This document shows, in pieces, positions 35,878 to 49,200 of a stretch of 64,000 bases of DNA. This stretch comes from Mortierella alpina. Its lineage: Eukaryota; Mortierellomycota; Mortierellomycetes; Mortierellales; Mortierellaceae. Positions within the stretch are counted from its first letter, which is position 1. The number at the start of each line of letters is the position of its first letter. The DNA lies in assembly GCA_029449245.1 (NCBI GenBank), contig JANATF010000006.1, positions 930,001 to 994,000 on the forward strand, in the 5' to 3' direction. The translations under genes and the position numbers were made by a program. The notes below the pieces were generated by a model. That model had not been told where the DNA came from, made no database searches, and saw only the letters and a list, made by a program, of their open reading frames with translations.

Positions 35878-38800
35878 ATGCAAAACATCCCAGGCCTGTC
35901 CTTCTTCGATGGCCTCACTCGCTCCAGAGGCACTGCAGCATCCGCCAGTGGGCAGCGCTCCTCCGCCACCGCATCAGGCTCGCCATTGGAAACACCTCTG
36001 CGAGATGGCGCCCACTTCTCCTCGCTCAGAAACGCCAAGAGCAGCAGCACCCTTTCGCAACCCCAGTCTTCAGACGAGCAAGCCTTACAGTCCGATCTCT
36101 TTGAGGACCCTCTATCCCCCTCGGCTTCTTCCTCGTCTTCCTCTGCGCTTCCTGCAGCCTCGTTCTCCAGGCGCGCCGCCACGGTCTCGTCGCCGTCGCC
36201 CATGCCTGGACTGCCCACTCGACGCGCCAGCGGCGCCTCAACAACCAGTCGCTCGTCCATTCTATCAAAGGACAGCATTTTCTCCGCACCCATCTTGAAC
36301 CGCCAGATTAGTAGCACCACCACAGAGACCAGCAGCAGCCAGTCGGGACAGGATCGGAGTTCATCTATTCAAAAGAAAGAGACCATGGAGCCGACAGCCA
36401 AAGACGTTGAATTGATGGCCATAGGAACCCAGGCTTATACAATATTGAAGCGCATACAGGAACATCCGATCGAGCTGGCAGATATTATTCGGCTTTTGGT
36501 CACCAAAAAGGTAGTGTTGCTTGATCATCGCAGAAGGGTTTCTATATTATTACAACGTTTGGATGTCAAACTGTGCGCTGACATAATTTCCATTGCCGCA
36601 ATAGGCCATCTTAATACTGCCCACAGCTACCGCTTCAGCAGAGGAGCCGACACCAACGAGGGCTTACTTTGAAGATCATGTCATCATACCCGAGAGCAAC
36701 CACGGCGAATCCCTCTTTGTAACACTGAGTGGGATCCGGGGTCTGCTCAAGCCAGCCTCCTCTTCAATCACTATTCTGGGTCTGGCAAGTGGACAGGACT
36801 TTGGAACACTCATCTCGGACGCCTCTGGACCTATCAAACGCTCGTTTTTTGACAACATCTCTAAGGCAGAGGGATCGGAGGGTTCAACAATCGCGCAGAG
36901 TCCTGATAATGAACTGAAACTGGTCAACTCGAGCAAAAGACCTGTTGTCATCTTTGTAGAATCCGTTGGTTCAGTCCATGCACTCTTGGTGGACAATGCC
37001 ATTCCGAAACAAGAAGGCGACGAAGCCCCCAAGCCAATTGTGCCTCTGGCTCAGGGCCTGGCTACAGTTAAGGATCGATCTGCAGCAAGGAGGACGGCGA
37101 GCTCTGGTAGTTCTGTGCGTTCAATGACCATTGCCGAGGACAGGGAGGCAACCCCGTTACCAAAGATTCCAAAGATCGCGTCGGATTTGCCACTGGAATG
37201 GGACAGCATGATTCGGGATCTGGAAAGGTAAACAAGGCGGCTGCCTCGACTTGACTTCTCTGATACTGGGGCACACACACACATCAAACCGCATTCATAT
37301 GGGAACCGCACTGCATTCAAGTACTTACCCAATCATCATTTTCTTGTATGTTCAGTTTATCGGTACGATTGAGGAAAAGCCCTCTGCCGAACGCAGATCG
37401 GTACGCGAACGAGTTTCAACGAAAGTACGACGATGTTCGGCATCGCTTTGAGGTGTACGGGAAGGCCTCGGGACTGAGTCATCGTTGGAGCGAGCAGGAT
37501 TTTGACGAGGTGCAGCTGTGGGTCGAAGCCTGGCTATGCAGGGAATTGTATCATGTCATCTTTCCGCACTCTGCGTATGGAATCAACAGCCGGGACTATC
37601 TACAGGACGAGCAATTGCAAGCCAAGATCGCAGCCTTGAACTTTCTGGATTTGACACTTGAGCATTTGGGGTTCGTGTTGGAGCACCACGAGGATGTGGA
37701 GCACATAGCGCAGGTTGTTCGAGAAGGTGGAGTTGGTAAGCGGACGAAATTTCTACGTCTTATTGTTCATGAGTAGATGCAAGCAAAAAAATGGGACTGA
37801 CAACGTTTTACGGTGTATCTGGTGGCACTCCTTTTTTTTGGTTTCTTGTAGAGATGCAAAAGTTGGCGCTTGTCAGATCACCTTCAGACAAGATGAATGT
37901 TATTTTGTCCTCACATCGGGTCGTAGTCGGTAGGAAAAAAAAAAAGACACCGCAGCCCTATTTAGCCGTCGATTTATTCGTTGCTCGTCGCACTAACAAC
38001 CTCAACCTCCGGTCGTGATGTAGATGCACTCAACAGGGAGCCTGCAGTCCAGGAAATGCTGGCCGAGGTGGAAGAGTCCAAGGAAGCTACACCGGCGCTT
38101 CCATCACAACAGGAGGGAGATGTTGCTAAAATTAAAAGCAAGCGACTGAGTATGCCTAAAATCTTGATGGACGGAGTCATCCCTAGAGCTGACTCTGTAG
38201 CCTCCATCTCAGGATCTCGATCACCAAAAATTCCTATGGATGAAGGGTTCGAGCGGCCTTCCATGTCGGTAGACGAGGCTGCTGCAGAGGACACTCCATC
38301 AATCGAGACGACCAGAGATCGTACAAACAGCACGACGGATGCAAAGGAAAAGGCAGAGCAGGTTGAAGACGCAGAGGAAAGCAAAGTCAAGGAAGAATTT
38401 GATGATGTGCCGACCAAGGACAGCCCTGAACGAATCACCAGTGGCGATGTAGTAAAGATGGGCGATGAAGTAGGCAAAGAGGAAAAAGCGGCAAACGATA
38501 TCAACCCTGCCGAGATCGAGTTGCCAAAAAGCCCTGAGCCCAAGACACCCACAATGCCGTCGATTATTGCCCCAGAGGATGATGCAGCGGTAGTAGAGCC
38601 TGCGGAGTCGGCCAGCGGATCTAAAGTATCATCACAAGCGCTACCGTCGTCGTCGCGGAAGCAGTATAGTGCGGACGTACTTCTGCCCCTGCTGATCTTT
38701 AGCGTCGTGAAAAGCAACCCACCCATGCTGATTTCCAATCTCAGGTATTGTCAACTACTCACAGATGAGCCGTGCCCAGTGTTTGATTCATAACGTTCTA

Positions 38801-39992
38801 ACAATGAGATGCGATATGGTCATGTTGTCCTTGTAGGTATATCCAGAGGTTTAAAGTCCAAGATCACCTTACAGGAGAGCTCGCGTACTGCTTGACAAAC
38901 ATGGTGAGTGGATTGTTCATGAAGAAAGCTTTTCGATACTAGCGGTGAAGCTGACACATATTCACTCATTCATTGATACATTCCCTCGATAGATGGCTGT
39001 GGTCTCGTTCTTGGAAACCCTGGAACCCCAGGCACTGGGACTGTCGAGCGATATCAAAGTTATGAGGTATAGGTCGCATTTTCTTGATTTTACATGGAAA
39101 ACGCGAACTCGCTTTACATACCTCCTTTGGACTGACAATAATTCATGCCCTATGGGATTTCTGGCCTACTTCACTCATTCTTATCGACTTCAGCGACATG
39201 TCTGATATCCAGGTGGTCCCAGGAAGGCACATCCCCCCACCACTTCTTAAATTCCAGGATTTACAGGAAGGTCTCGACCAAACAAAGGCGCTTGGTCACA
39301 AAGTCAGCCAGGAGATTGTCGGAGTGGCCGAGGAAGGAATTAAGGTCATCTCCGATGTTGTGCAAGATGGTTATTCAAAGTTCTTTGGTCGGTTCTTGAC
39401 AACTGCAGACGGTGCAGTGCAGAATCGAGGATCAAGGTCCTTGTCGGCAGCATCATCCTTGGCGGCTACGGCAGCAGCTGCGGCCAGGGCGGAAGATGAA
39501 AGGATGAGGAGGATGGTGGAGGAAAGCAAGCGCGGCATCCCAGGATTGGTGAGTCCGGCCGGTGTAACGAAAGATGTGACAGCATTGCATGTCGATAGCA
39601 CGCCTGCTGATGTGGGTGTTGACAAGTCGAGTCCACCTGAGAGCACCATGGAGGATGCAGCAAGGGTAAGTTCTCGGTGTGTGGGTTGAGACGGTAGCAT
39701 ACGGATTCGTCAATTGACCAGCTGAAAACTCATTTTGCCATTAGAATCGCGTCCTGGACGTTATGCGGAGTTCGCAGGGTCCACAGATACACTTCATGGC
39801 TTGCACCAATGCGGATGACCTTCGATTGAGTGATGTCAAGAGTAAGTTCTGGACCTGAATTGTAGTCATCAAATGCAAATATTGGCTGTTGGAATGCTGC
39901 TAATGGAAATCTTGCACTGGATATGTCTAGTTCTGTTGGAGGACTATCAGCGGATAGGAAAGATCCTGGAGGACATGAAGCGCCTGTGCTGA
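35878..39992 (+). CDS. VPS9-domain Rab guanine-nucleotide exchange factor
   Basis: Ten exons are proposed: 35878-36510, 36605-37227, 37356-37735, 37852-37929, 38024-38744, 38837-38903, 38993-39066, 39194-39665, 39745-39841 and 39931-39992, joining to 1,068 residues. The N-terminal 170 residues are Ser-rich and disordered. Residues from about 500 carry a helical bundle (RYANEFQRKYDDVRHRFEVYG...) like the one preceding VPS9 domains. After an acidic linker the VPS9 core starts near residue 786 (SADVLLPLLIFSVVKSNPP, LISNLRYIQRF, GELAYCLTNM, AVVSFLE). The ending is helical. Such proteins activate Rab5-type GTPases on endosomes (yeast Vps9, Muk1). Several exon junctions fall inside conserved segments and read through cleanly, which supports the model. 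Confidence 0.85.
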
Positions 39993-40254
39993 AGCGTGCC
40001 CCATACACTAGCGCGTCAAAAATAAAGCTATACCAATAACATTGCTAAAGAGTGTTACTTGTAGAAGCTGGAAGCGTAGATGAGTGGTGATGAGGAATAA
40101 AATAACATCACGGGAAGTGCCTCGACCTTTCATAAATAAAAAAAGGCAGGTTCTGGAAGCAGGTGCATCGTTATGCAGGGTGAATCTGCTGGTTCTAGCT
40201 TAGGGCAATATGTTACGGGATCATTTTATCGATTTTTGAGAGATGAAAGACGCG

Positions 40255-43200
40255 CTACGATGAAGAGGGCGGCCGCTGCCGAATGTCATCCATGAAGGCT
40301 ATCAAAGCCTTTGTCTGGGTATCGAACGACTCCTGCATCTCTCTGAGTCGATCAGTTAGGTTATCATTCAGCTTCATGAGATCTCCGTTCTGTTTCTTCA
40401 AGGCGGTGCCTTGTTCTTGTAGCTGGTCTAGTTGCACCTTGGATTGATCTCGCATGTTCGCCATCTCTGCCTTGAGTGCTGCTTGCTGGGTCTGAAGTAG
40501 CGTCCACGGATCCTCCGGATCGCTGTTTCGAAATTCGTCCGCATTGGCCATGTCCTTGTTGTCATCTGTAGGGTATTTCTTTTTTAACTCATCAATTTCA
40601 TCCACAGATGTCGAGTAATAGATTTCCTTCGGGAACCAGGGAGAAGACTGTCTGTAGCCTGGAATACAATAAATTCGAAAGAATTAAGGATGTTGTAAGC
40701 GTAAAGGTAGTGAAACTCTAAAGACATGCCAATTGCTTTGAGAAGAGAAAAACCTCGCCGTACCTGGAATATGGTATGACAAGTTCTCGGCGCTTTCAAT
40801 AACTTGCAATCTGTTTAGACGCCAAACCCGACGCCATGTCTCATCGCCATCACCGAATGCCACGTTAATCAGCGCTATTTCGTGACATGCATGAGATGTT
40901 AGACGCAGGGTAGATGTCGTGAATCTAGGCAGGGCAAGGACAGGATGACCTTTCACAAGGGCAGGAGGGAAGGGACAAGGGAAGTGGCAAGACAGGAGGG
41001 TTCAGGGTATGATCAAGGATGTATTCAAGTTACTAGGTAAAGAGCAACTGTACAGAGGGAACTACAGACTATATATACTAAACACTGAGCCCAGCGCGTA
41101 ATGCCGCTTTGACCCATAGTCACCGGTCAGGACATAATTCAAGGCATTCAGTAAAAAGGGGGCGCATGTCGATAAGGCATTAAAAGGCGAAATAAGGCTT
41201 GACCTAGGATACTACGCTTATCCTAGGGCCGAGTACGCGACAACCCCCCCATTTAGGGCTGAGCTCCGCGAAGCGTAGGGCCGGGTTTGTGAGGGTGAGC
41301 ATGATGAAACTGCTTGATGAGTCTCGGGGCGCCTTGAACCAACTCAGCAGGCTCCCAAGTGCGAGCAGATATGGGGTAGCCTTTCCAGTGGACATGGTAG
41401 AGGAGTCTGCCACGGGCCACTTTGGAGTCTAGGATGGCTTCGACTTCGAACTCCTCTTCTCCAGCAACGACGAGTGGAGGTAGAGGTTTAGGTGTCCGAC
41501 CCGGGATCGTATCTTGGCGGAAACGCTCGAGGAGGCCGACGTGGAAGATCGGGTGGATCTTCATGGTACTTGGGAGATCCAGGCGGTATGAGCGAGTTCC
41601 AACCTTCTCGAGTATTTGAAAAGGGCCAACTCGTTTGTAGTCAAGTTTCTTGGCTGCCCGCTCGGTACGGAGATTTCGGGCGTCTAACCAGACTTTGTCG
41701 CCAACACTGAAATCAGGCTGAGCTATTGTTTTGGTATCAAAATGTCGGGCGTGTCTTTCATTCGCAGACTGGATGTTGAACTTCATCTCAGAATGAATGT
41801 CTAGAAGAGCCTTGATGTGGTCAGGGCAAGGGATGTTGTCCTTAGTCACCCGGGGTACGGTAACTGAGAACTTGGGGTGGAAACCAAAGTTAGCGAAGAA
41901 AGGAGTTGTCTTCGTGGACGAGTGTTCCGTGTTGTTGTAAGTGAACTCGGCGAGCGGGAGTAAAGTGCTCCAGTTTGACTGTTGATAGTCGATATAACAG
42001 CGTAGGTACTGCTCGAGAATCGAGTTGACTCTCTCAGTCTGGCCGTCAGTCCTAGGATGGAATGCAGTAGAGAGGTTCTGCTCGATCTGGAGAGCCTTGA
42101 AGACTGTCTTAGTGAACTTAGAAGTGAAGGTGACGCCTCTATCGGAGACGACATCGTCTGGAAGACCGTGGGCGGCGAAGACTTTTTCCAAGAAGAGCTG
42201 CACGGTACCCTCCGCGTCCACGGTATCTGTGGTAGGGGCAAAGTGAGCCATCTTCGTGAATCGATCGACGAAGACACATATCGCGGTGTAGCCCTTGGAG
42301 GCGGGCAGTTGAGTGATAAAGTCTACGGAGATCGAGGACCAGGGCCGATCAGGGATCGGCAAGGATTGCAGGAGGCCATACGGCTTGTGATTGCTTGACT
42401 TGCTACGTTGGCAAATATCGCATCCACCGACGTAATTCTTGATATATTGTCGCATGCTGGGCCAAAAGAACGTGCGAGAGACAAGATCAAATGTTTTAGT
42501 AATACCAAAGTGCCCCGCAGTGGGAGAATCGTGGCATTCTTCAAGGATCATTTTCTTGAGATCCGGGTCGTCGGGGACACAGACCAGGCCGTCATGTAGT
42601 AGAAGGCCGTCCTGGACAGAGTAGAGGCCGTCAGGGTCTGGCGTCTCAAGGTTCTCAGCAAGGATCGCGCTGAATGTAGGGTCGTTAGGAAGTGAATGCG
42701 TAATTAATTCTTGAATGGCTGACTTCTCTGGGAGCAGCGGCAGGGCTTGTAGGGCATTCAAAAATTGAATTGGTGGCAGGAGGGTTAAGGCGGTCTTGCT
42801 TAGTGCAGCCGCACTCCCCTCCTCAGGTTTGTCTCTCCGAGACAAAGAGTCAGCCGCAGCGTTCTGCGAGCCAGGGCGGTATTTGATGACAAAATTATAG
42901 TCCGATAGGACTTCAGACCAGCGGACCTGGCGACGGCTAAGGTTGCGGGTGGTTGTAAAATATTCCAGATTGCGGTGGTCAGTAAGGACGACTGTGGTAG
43001 AGGCTGAGAACTCAAGGTAGTGTCGCCAGTGCTTGAAGGCGCACACAATGGCTAACAGTTCTTTGTCATAGATCTGGTAATTCATTTCCGCAGGCAGGAG
43101 TTTTCTGGAGTAGAAGGCAACAGGGTGGAGGTGGTCATCGTCATCATATTGGCTGCAAACTCCTCCGAGGGCGTAGTCGGAGGCATCGACTTCGATGACA

Positions 43201-46200
43201 CACGCTTTTGTGTGATCAAAGTGACGGAGGATCGGGCCAGACATCAAACGAGCTTTGAGTTCTTCAAAAGCGTCTTGCGCGGCTCTTGACCAAATGAACT
43301 TGGCATTCTTCTTGAGCAGAGTGGTGAGAGGGGTGGCTACTTTGGAGTAGTTCTTGACGAAGCGGCGGTAGAAGTTAGCGAGTCCGAGGAACACCTGAAT
43401 GTCAAAAGCTGATTTAGGGGTAGCCCATTCTTGAATGGCGGCCACCTTGGCAGGATCCATCGAGATGCCGTTAACACCAATGATGAATCCCAGGAACGAG
43501 ACCTCTTGCTTATCGAACGCACATTTCTCGAGTTTCAGACAGATGCCCGCAGCTTCTAATTTCTTGAGGACCTTTTTGACTTGTGCGGTGTGCTCGTCAA
43601 GTGATTCGGAATATATGAGAATATCGTCAAGGTAGACAACAACAAAATCATCCAAGTAGTCGCGCAGGACGTCGTTCACGAACGCTTGGAAGGTTCCTGG
43701 GGCATTCATGAGCCCGAATGGCATGACTTGATACTCAAAGTGACCGTAACGACAGCGAAACGCGGTTTTCCACTCGTCGCCTTTCGCTATTCGGAGAAGG
43801 TTGTAGGCACCACGCATGTCCAATTTGGTAAAATACTTGGCTTTTCCTAACTGGTCAAACGTTTCGGAGATCAGTGGTAAAGGGCATCGATTGGGAGTTG
43901 TGATTTTGTTAAGTCCCCGGTAATCGACACAAAGGCGAAGGGAACCGTCTTTTTTCTTGACAAAGAGAATGGGCGCTCCGGCTGGGGATTCCGAGCGGCG
44001 AATGAAACCTTTAGCCAGGTTTTCTTTGAGATATTCGTGTAGGGCCTTGAGCTCCGTCTGCGAGAGATTGTAGACAGGCCCAAAAGGTACGTTGGCGCCT
44101 TCTGCAATGGGAATACTATGGTCGTAGGGTCGGTGTGGCGGGAGTTTGTCCGCCTGAGTCTTGGAGAACACTTGAGAGTATTCAGCGTATTTTTCAGGGA
44201 GCTGGATTGTTGGTTCATCATCACTAAGAGTCGCGGTAGACAATTCTTCGACTTGAGAGATGTCCATCATGTAGCCTACACCCTGTCCCTGCTTGAGCAA
44301 TTGACAGAAATTGGCGTTGCTGACCAGGGCAATATCCATGGAAGTTGGGTTTCTGACAGGGACAGGCACAGGTGGGTAAATGATAGTAATTGGTGCAGGT
44401 TTGAGAACTAGAGGAGGGGAAGCAGAGCGTGTTTGACTGGCGAAGGGCAGGATAGAAGTAGGTAGTGTGGATCGAGCAAGATGTGACAAGGCAGAGAAGT
44501 TGTGATTTTGAGTGCAGGCGAGAGTCACTGTTCTCTGATCCCAGTTGATGGAGGGGCTGTGCTTTTTTAGCCAGTCCATTCCAAGGATCACAGAATAGTT
44601 ACCGAGCGTGATGAGTTGAAAGGAATGTACTTCAAAATGTTCTGGGCTGGATTGCATGACAAGACGAGTGGAGTGGTGGGAAGAGTGGATGGTACCATTG
44701 GCGAGGGCAATGTTGAGTTGTTGATCGACAATGGGTAGGTGATGTACTTTGGCGAGGTTCTGATGAATGAAGGAAATTGTAGCCCCAGAATCAATCATGG
44801 CATTGACGGGGAGGGAGGACCCCTGGAAATACAGAGTGACAGGAATGGTGATGGGAGCGGAGTCGTGGATAGGGTCGTGAACAGGAGAAACATTGAAAAG
44901 TTGGCCTAGATGGGCTTCTCCACTCTTTACTAGGCGTCGTCGTTTCCCAAATCGAACACGAAGGGGCTAGTGTTGGCAGTGGTGGCACTAGAGAGAGTGT
45001 GTTGAGCCTTGTTACCGAGTCTGGTGTTCGCGGGTTTGGTGGGACACTCCTTAACCCAGTGTCCCTCCAAACCACAGTAGCTACAGAGATCGTTATCTCT
45101 GCGTCGCTGTTTTTCTTCGGCGCTCACAGGGCGGTGCTGGGCTTGGCTGAGGTCCATGGCCATGGACGGGGCGGCAACGGACGCGGCGGGAGCGAATGGT
45201 CGCGGGACGGAAACAGGGGTCGAGTTGCGGGCGCTATTCAAGGTTGTTGTGGAACGAACAGGTTGTCTTTGCAGAAAGTAACCATATTGGCGAGTGTCGA
45301 TCTCAATAGCCAAATCAGAGAACTCATAGAACGTGCGCGGTTCCTCCTGGCGTGACATGGTTTCTTGGACCGATTCTTTGAGGCCAATCCGGTACTGGGA
45401 GATTTTGGCAGCGTCGTTCCACTCGGTATCGGCAACCAACTGGACAAACTTATTGGTGTAGTCCAACGCCGAGCCTTTTTGCTTCAAGGCGCGGAGTTGA
45501 GACTCGGCCACGATGTGGGCGTTGGTGACGCCGAAATTCTTGGTCATGACCGACCAAAACTTATCAAGGCTGCTAATGATCGCGGGTCTTACTTCGTCAT
45601 CCAGCTTAAAAGCAGGGATGTGCTTTTCCATATACTTATAGGCCGCGGTGTCCCCCAGACGGGAGATGATGAACATGATTTTAGAGGCATCCGTTGGATG
45701 CTGCGAGCTCTGAGCCAAGAAGTACAGCTCCAGCTGAGACTGGAAAGTTTTCCAGTCTTCTCTTTTACCAGTGAACTTCTCGGGGGAGTCGATCTTGGGC
45801 TTGGCCACCGACTGAGTCTTGGTGGCTTCGGCAAGGGTCTTGAGGCCCCGGAGCATATCTTTCTGGAAGGTATTGTTCTCGTTGATGGCATTCAGAGCAA
45901 TGATCTGTCCTTCGATCGTTTTGAATCTTGGTTCGACCATTTTGATGAGATCCTCGACGAAACTATGGTTGGTCTGTAAGAACTTGAGGAGGGGTCCGTA
46001 CGCGGTGAGCTGGCTTTCGAGCGACTGAACGCGGTTTTTGAGATCCGCTACGACCGGGCTGGCTTGCTCGAGGAGAGTGTCCTCGATGGTTTTGACACGA
46101 GTTTGGAGGGCTTCAAAATTCTGGTTGGCGGTTTCGAGACTCATGGCTGGGCAGGGACGTGGGTAGAAAGGTCAAAGTTGTTTGACCTAGTAATGTCGTG

Positions 46201-49200
46201 AATCTAGGCAGGGCAAGGACAGGATGACCTTTCACAAGGGCAGGAGGGAAGGGACAAGGGAAGTGGCAAGACAGGAGGGTTCAGGGTATGATCAAGGATG
46301 TATTCAAGTTACTAGGTAAAGAGCAACTGTACAGAGGGAACTACAGACTATATATACTAAACACTGAGCCCAGCGCGTAATGCCGCTTTGACCCATAGTC
46401 ACCGGTCAGGACATAATTCAAGGCATTCAGTAAAAAGGGGGCGCATGTCGATAAGGCATTAAAAGGCGAAATAAGGCTTGACCTAGGATACTACGCTTAT
46501 CCTAGGGCCGAGTACGCGACAGTAGAGGGTTTGGTTCAAACAAATTTCAGATTGGGAAAGAGAGTGTTCGCTCTTACCGATAAGCACGTTAAGCATCAAG
46601 ATAACTGTGAAGAAAAAGTAGATCATCATCAGGACATGAAATTGCCAGTTCTCAGAGTCGAAATCCTCATTCACTGCGTCGTATCGACCGCCCTTTTTGA
46701 AAAAAAAAGAGGAATGGCATGAGCGAGGTGGTCAGTTATCCCATTTCCTAACGTCGTGCGTCTAATCAGAGAGACCAGCGTTGCAGAACCCTTACCATGA
46801 AGAAGTAGGTGGCCGAAAGGGCGTAGAAGAAATTGAACGGTAACTTGGTGGTAGGTTTAGAGCATTCCTCAAATGGGCAACCGTGTAGAATATGCAGTGT
46901 CGCGATGGTGAAGGCGACAATCCCAGCAGTAAAGATGATGAAGAAGATGCGGATCTTGCTAATAACTCCGGTGATAATCGTAACAAATTTACAGACAGTT
47001 CTGTGGACACGGAGTTCGAACAGCTGCTCAGGATGCTCGACGTTAGCTTCTTGAGATAATAAGTGTGCAGCGTACTGACCGGGGTTTCAAAAATATGCAA
47101 GGGCTGGGAGTAACATATCAACTTACAATGTGCAGGAAGATGAAAATTACAGCAAAGCTGAAGAGCCCCACGTTGCCCTCGTTCGCTGTCATCCCTTGGA
47201 TCCTCCCTGATATGACCAAGAGCTGGTTGATGCTCCCTGCAAAAGGCAATCCGAAGGTTGCAAGATCGACTACATTATACATCGAACTTTTTAAACAAGA
47301 AAGTCCAAAGTCAGTGTGTGGTGGTGCGAAAAAAAATGAAACAAATATCATAGTCAGTATCAATATACTTACGAGCGGTAGCGATTCCAGTTTGTAAACA
47401 TTTGAGCCACCTCAAGCCAGATGAATAAGCTGGACAAAACTAGAACGGCGACGTGGAGCCCCGCCGGTGCAGGCGCATTGCCGTCGTAGATCTGCTTGAA
47501 TACTGCAATCAACACAAGCGCGTAAAAGCAACACTGAGAGAAGAATCGCACCAGCCAATAGTTGAAGCCGATAGTGTGCCTTGTGTTTTGATGACCAAGA
47601 GAGATTTATGGGTTAGATATAAGAAATTTAGCGAAGTCCTTTCCGAGAACATTCACTTACCACTTGTACGCGATGAGGGCAATAATGGCACGGTTGTCCA
47701 TCATGTCCAGTTGGAAATCATGAGTTTTCACTGGTGCTGCATGGAACAGGTAGAGCTTGTGTCGCACGACATGAAGCAAGTTCCTGATCAACGATAACAG
47801 TGCATATGAGGACGCCCTGCGCTGTCCAAGAGATATATTTGATTTAGGGTCGACGTCGACGAGCCAGACTAGGTCGAATGAAGCTGCAAATAAGTCGCGC
47901 GTAAAGAATTCGCTCACGTACGGGTTCCCCTGCGACCTCAGAGTGTGCAGACTGCATATCATCTGCAATACAGGATCCCTGAGTTGGAAGATTTCGAGCT
48001 TGTCGGACCCCCAGAAGCGCAGTTGCAATCCGGGCCGGTAACTGATGACGTGGTTCTTCAATAAGAATTCGCGACTTTTAACGGGGAAGATAGCAAGGCG
48101 TTGTTGAACACGGCGAGCAAGGTCTCTGTAAGGACCAATTGAACCAATCAGGCCATACAGGCACTGCATAACAGGCAGCATGTGTCGTAGATCCTTGTCG
48201 GCTCTAGCTCGTCGAAAGCAATAGTCGATGATAATCTCAACGTACTGCATGCCATGGGAATCGGTCCTTGTCAGCCACAGTAGGTATAAAACAGGGTTAG
48301 ATTCAATATTTAGGCCGGACCTGGGATTCCATCGGATAGAAGACGACCTAAATGCAAAAGCTATGAACTGTTGGAATAGGATTCTCCCCCGCATTTCATT
48401 GCGCTGGCGCTTTGAAATAAGAGCGGCTGTCCCTCCCGAAAGATGAGACAACAAGTCGAGCTTCCCGGAATCGCTGAGCCACATCCTGTTGATGTGTTGA
48501 TCTATGTATCGCTCGACTCTCTCCTTCATCTTCTGGTCCTTGAGGTCAAGATTGAAAAGATGCTCAAACCCTGTCAGGAAGTGAATGCTGTCGTTGTGAT
48601 TGTATGGTGGTTCGACAAGCAGGCGTTTCACAGCCGCTGGCTGGTCCTCGTCAAGGGTCCTGTCACAACAAAGCAGCTGCTGGTGCGGACACGTTGCCCA
48701 TCGGCCTCTCGTTTCTCCATAAAAAAGCAAGGTAAGATCGCTGTCCGTGGTTTCAGGCAAACCCCAAACCATGATGATGACGCCATCAGCTACCAAAAGT
48801 CGGTGTAGCTTGTCGAGGAATACTGCCACACGGCCGCTACTGAAATTTTTTTCAAAAAGGATTTGGAGTTTTTTGGGTTCCCTGTGGCCGCCGGTCATTG
48901 TGACGATTGCTGCAGCTGGGTCCTGCTCCCACGTGACGGTGAAGTGTAGTCCACTCCTCGCCCTATAGTTTACCGGAAGAACGTCCAACGATGTTGAGTT
49001 GTCCTTGCAGGTTTCTTCGCAGGAAGGAATGTATGGTTGCGAGAATGGCTTGATTATGCATTCCTGTAGGTCAAGCCGATGGAGTTTTGATCCGTGAGCG
49101 GCATAAAATTGGTCGTCGGCACCAAATGACTTCACAACCTCGATGTAATATCCTGGAATCAATATCTGGTTGACGATACAGAGGCTGCTTGTATCCAAGA

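Larger units (their letters stand above)
40915..46521 (-). mobile_element. Complete Ty3/Gypsy chromovirus, 5,607 bp
   Basis: Two 328-bp LTRs with TGTCG...CGACA ends flank gag and pol on the minus strand. The flanking 5-bp repeat GTAGA (40910-40914 and 46522-46526) is a perfect target duplication. The LTRs look identical on reading, and both ORFs are open, so the insertion is recent and may still be active. Pol has protease, RT, RNase H and integrase in Ty3/Gypsy order plus a C-terminal chromodomain, which defines chromoviruses. It sits in the sense orientation in an intron of the ion-channel gene. Confidence 0.97.
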
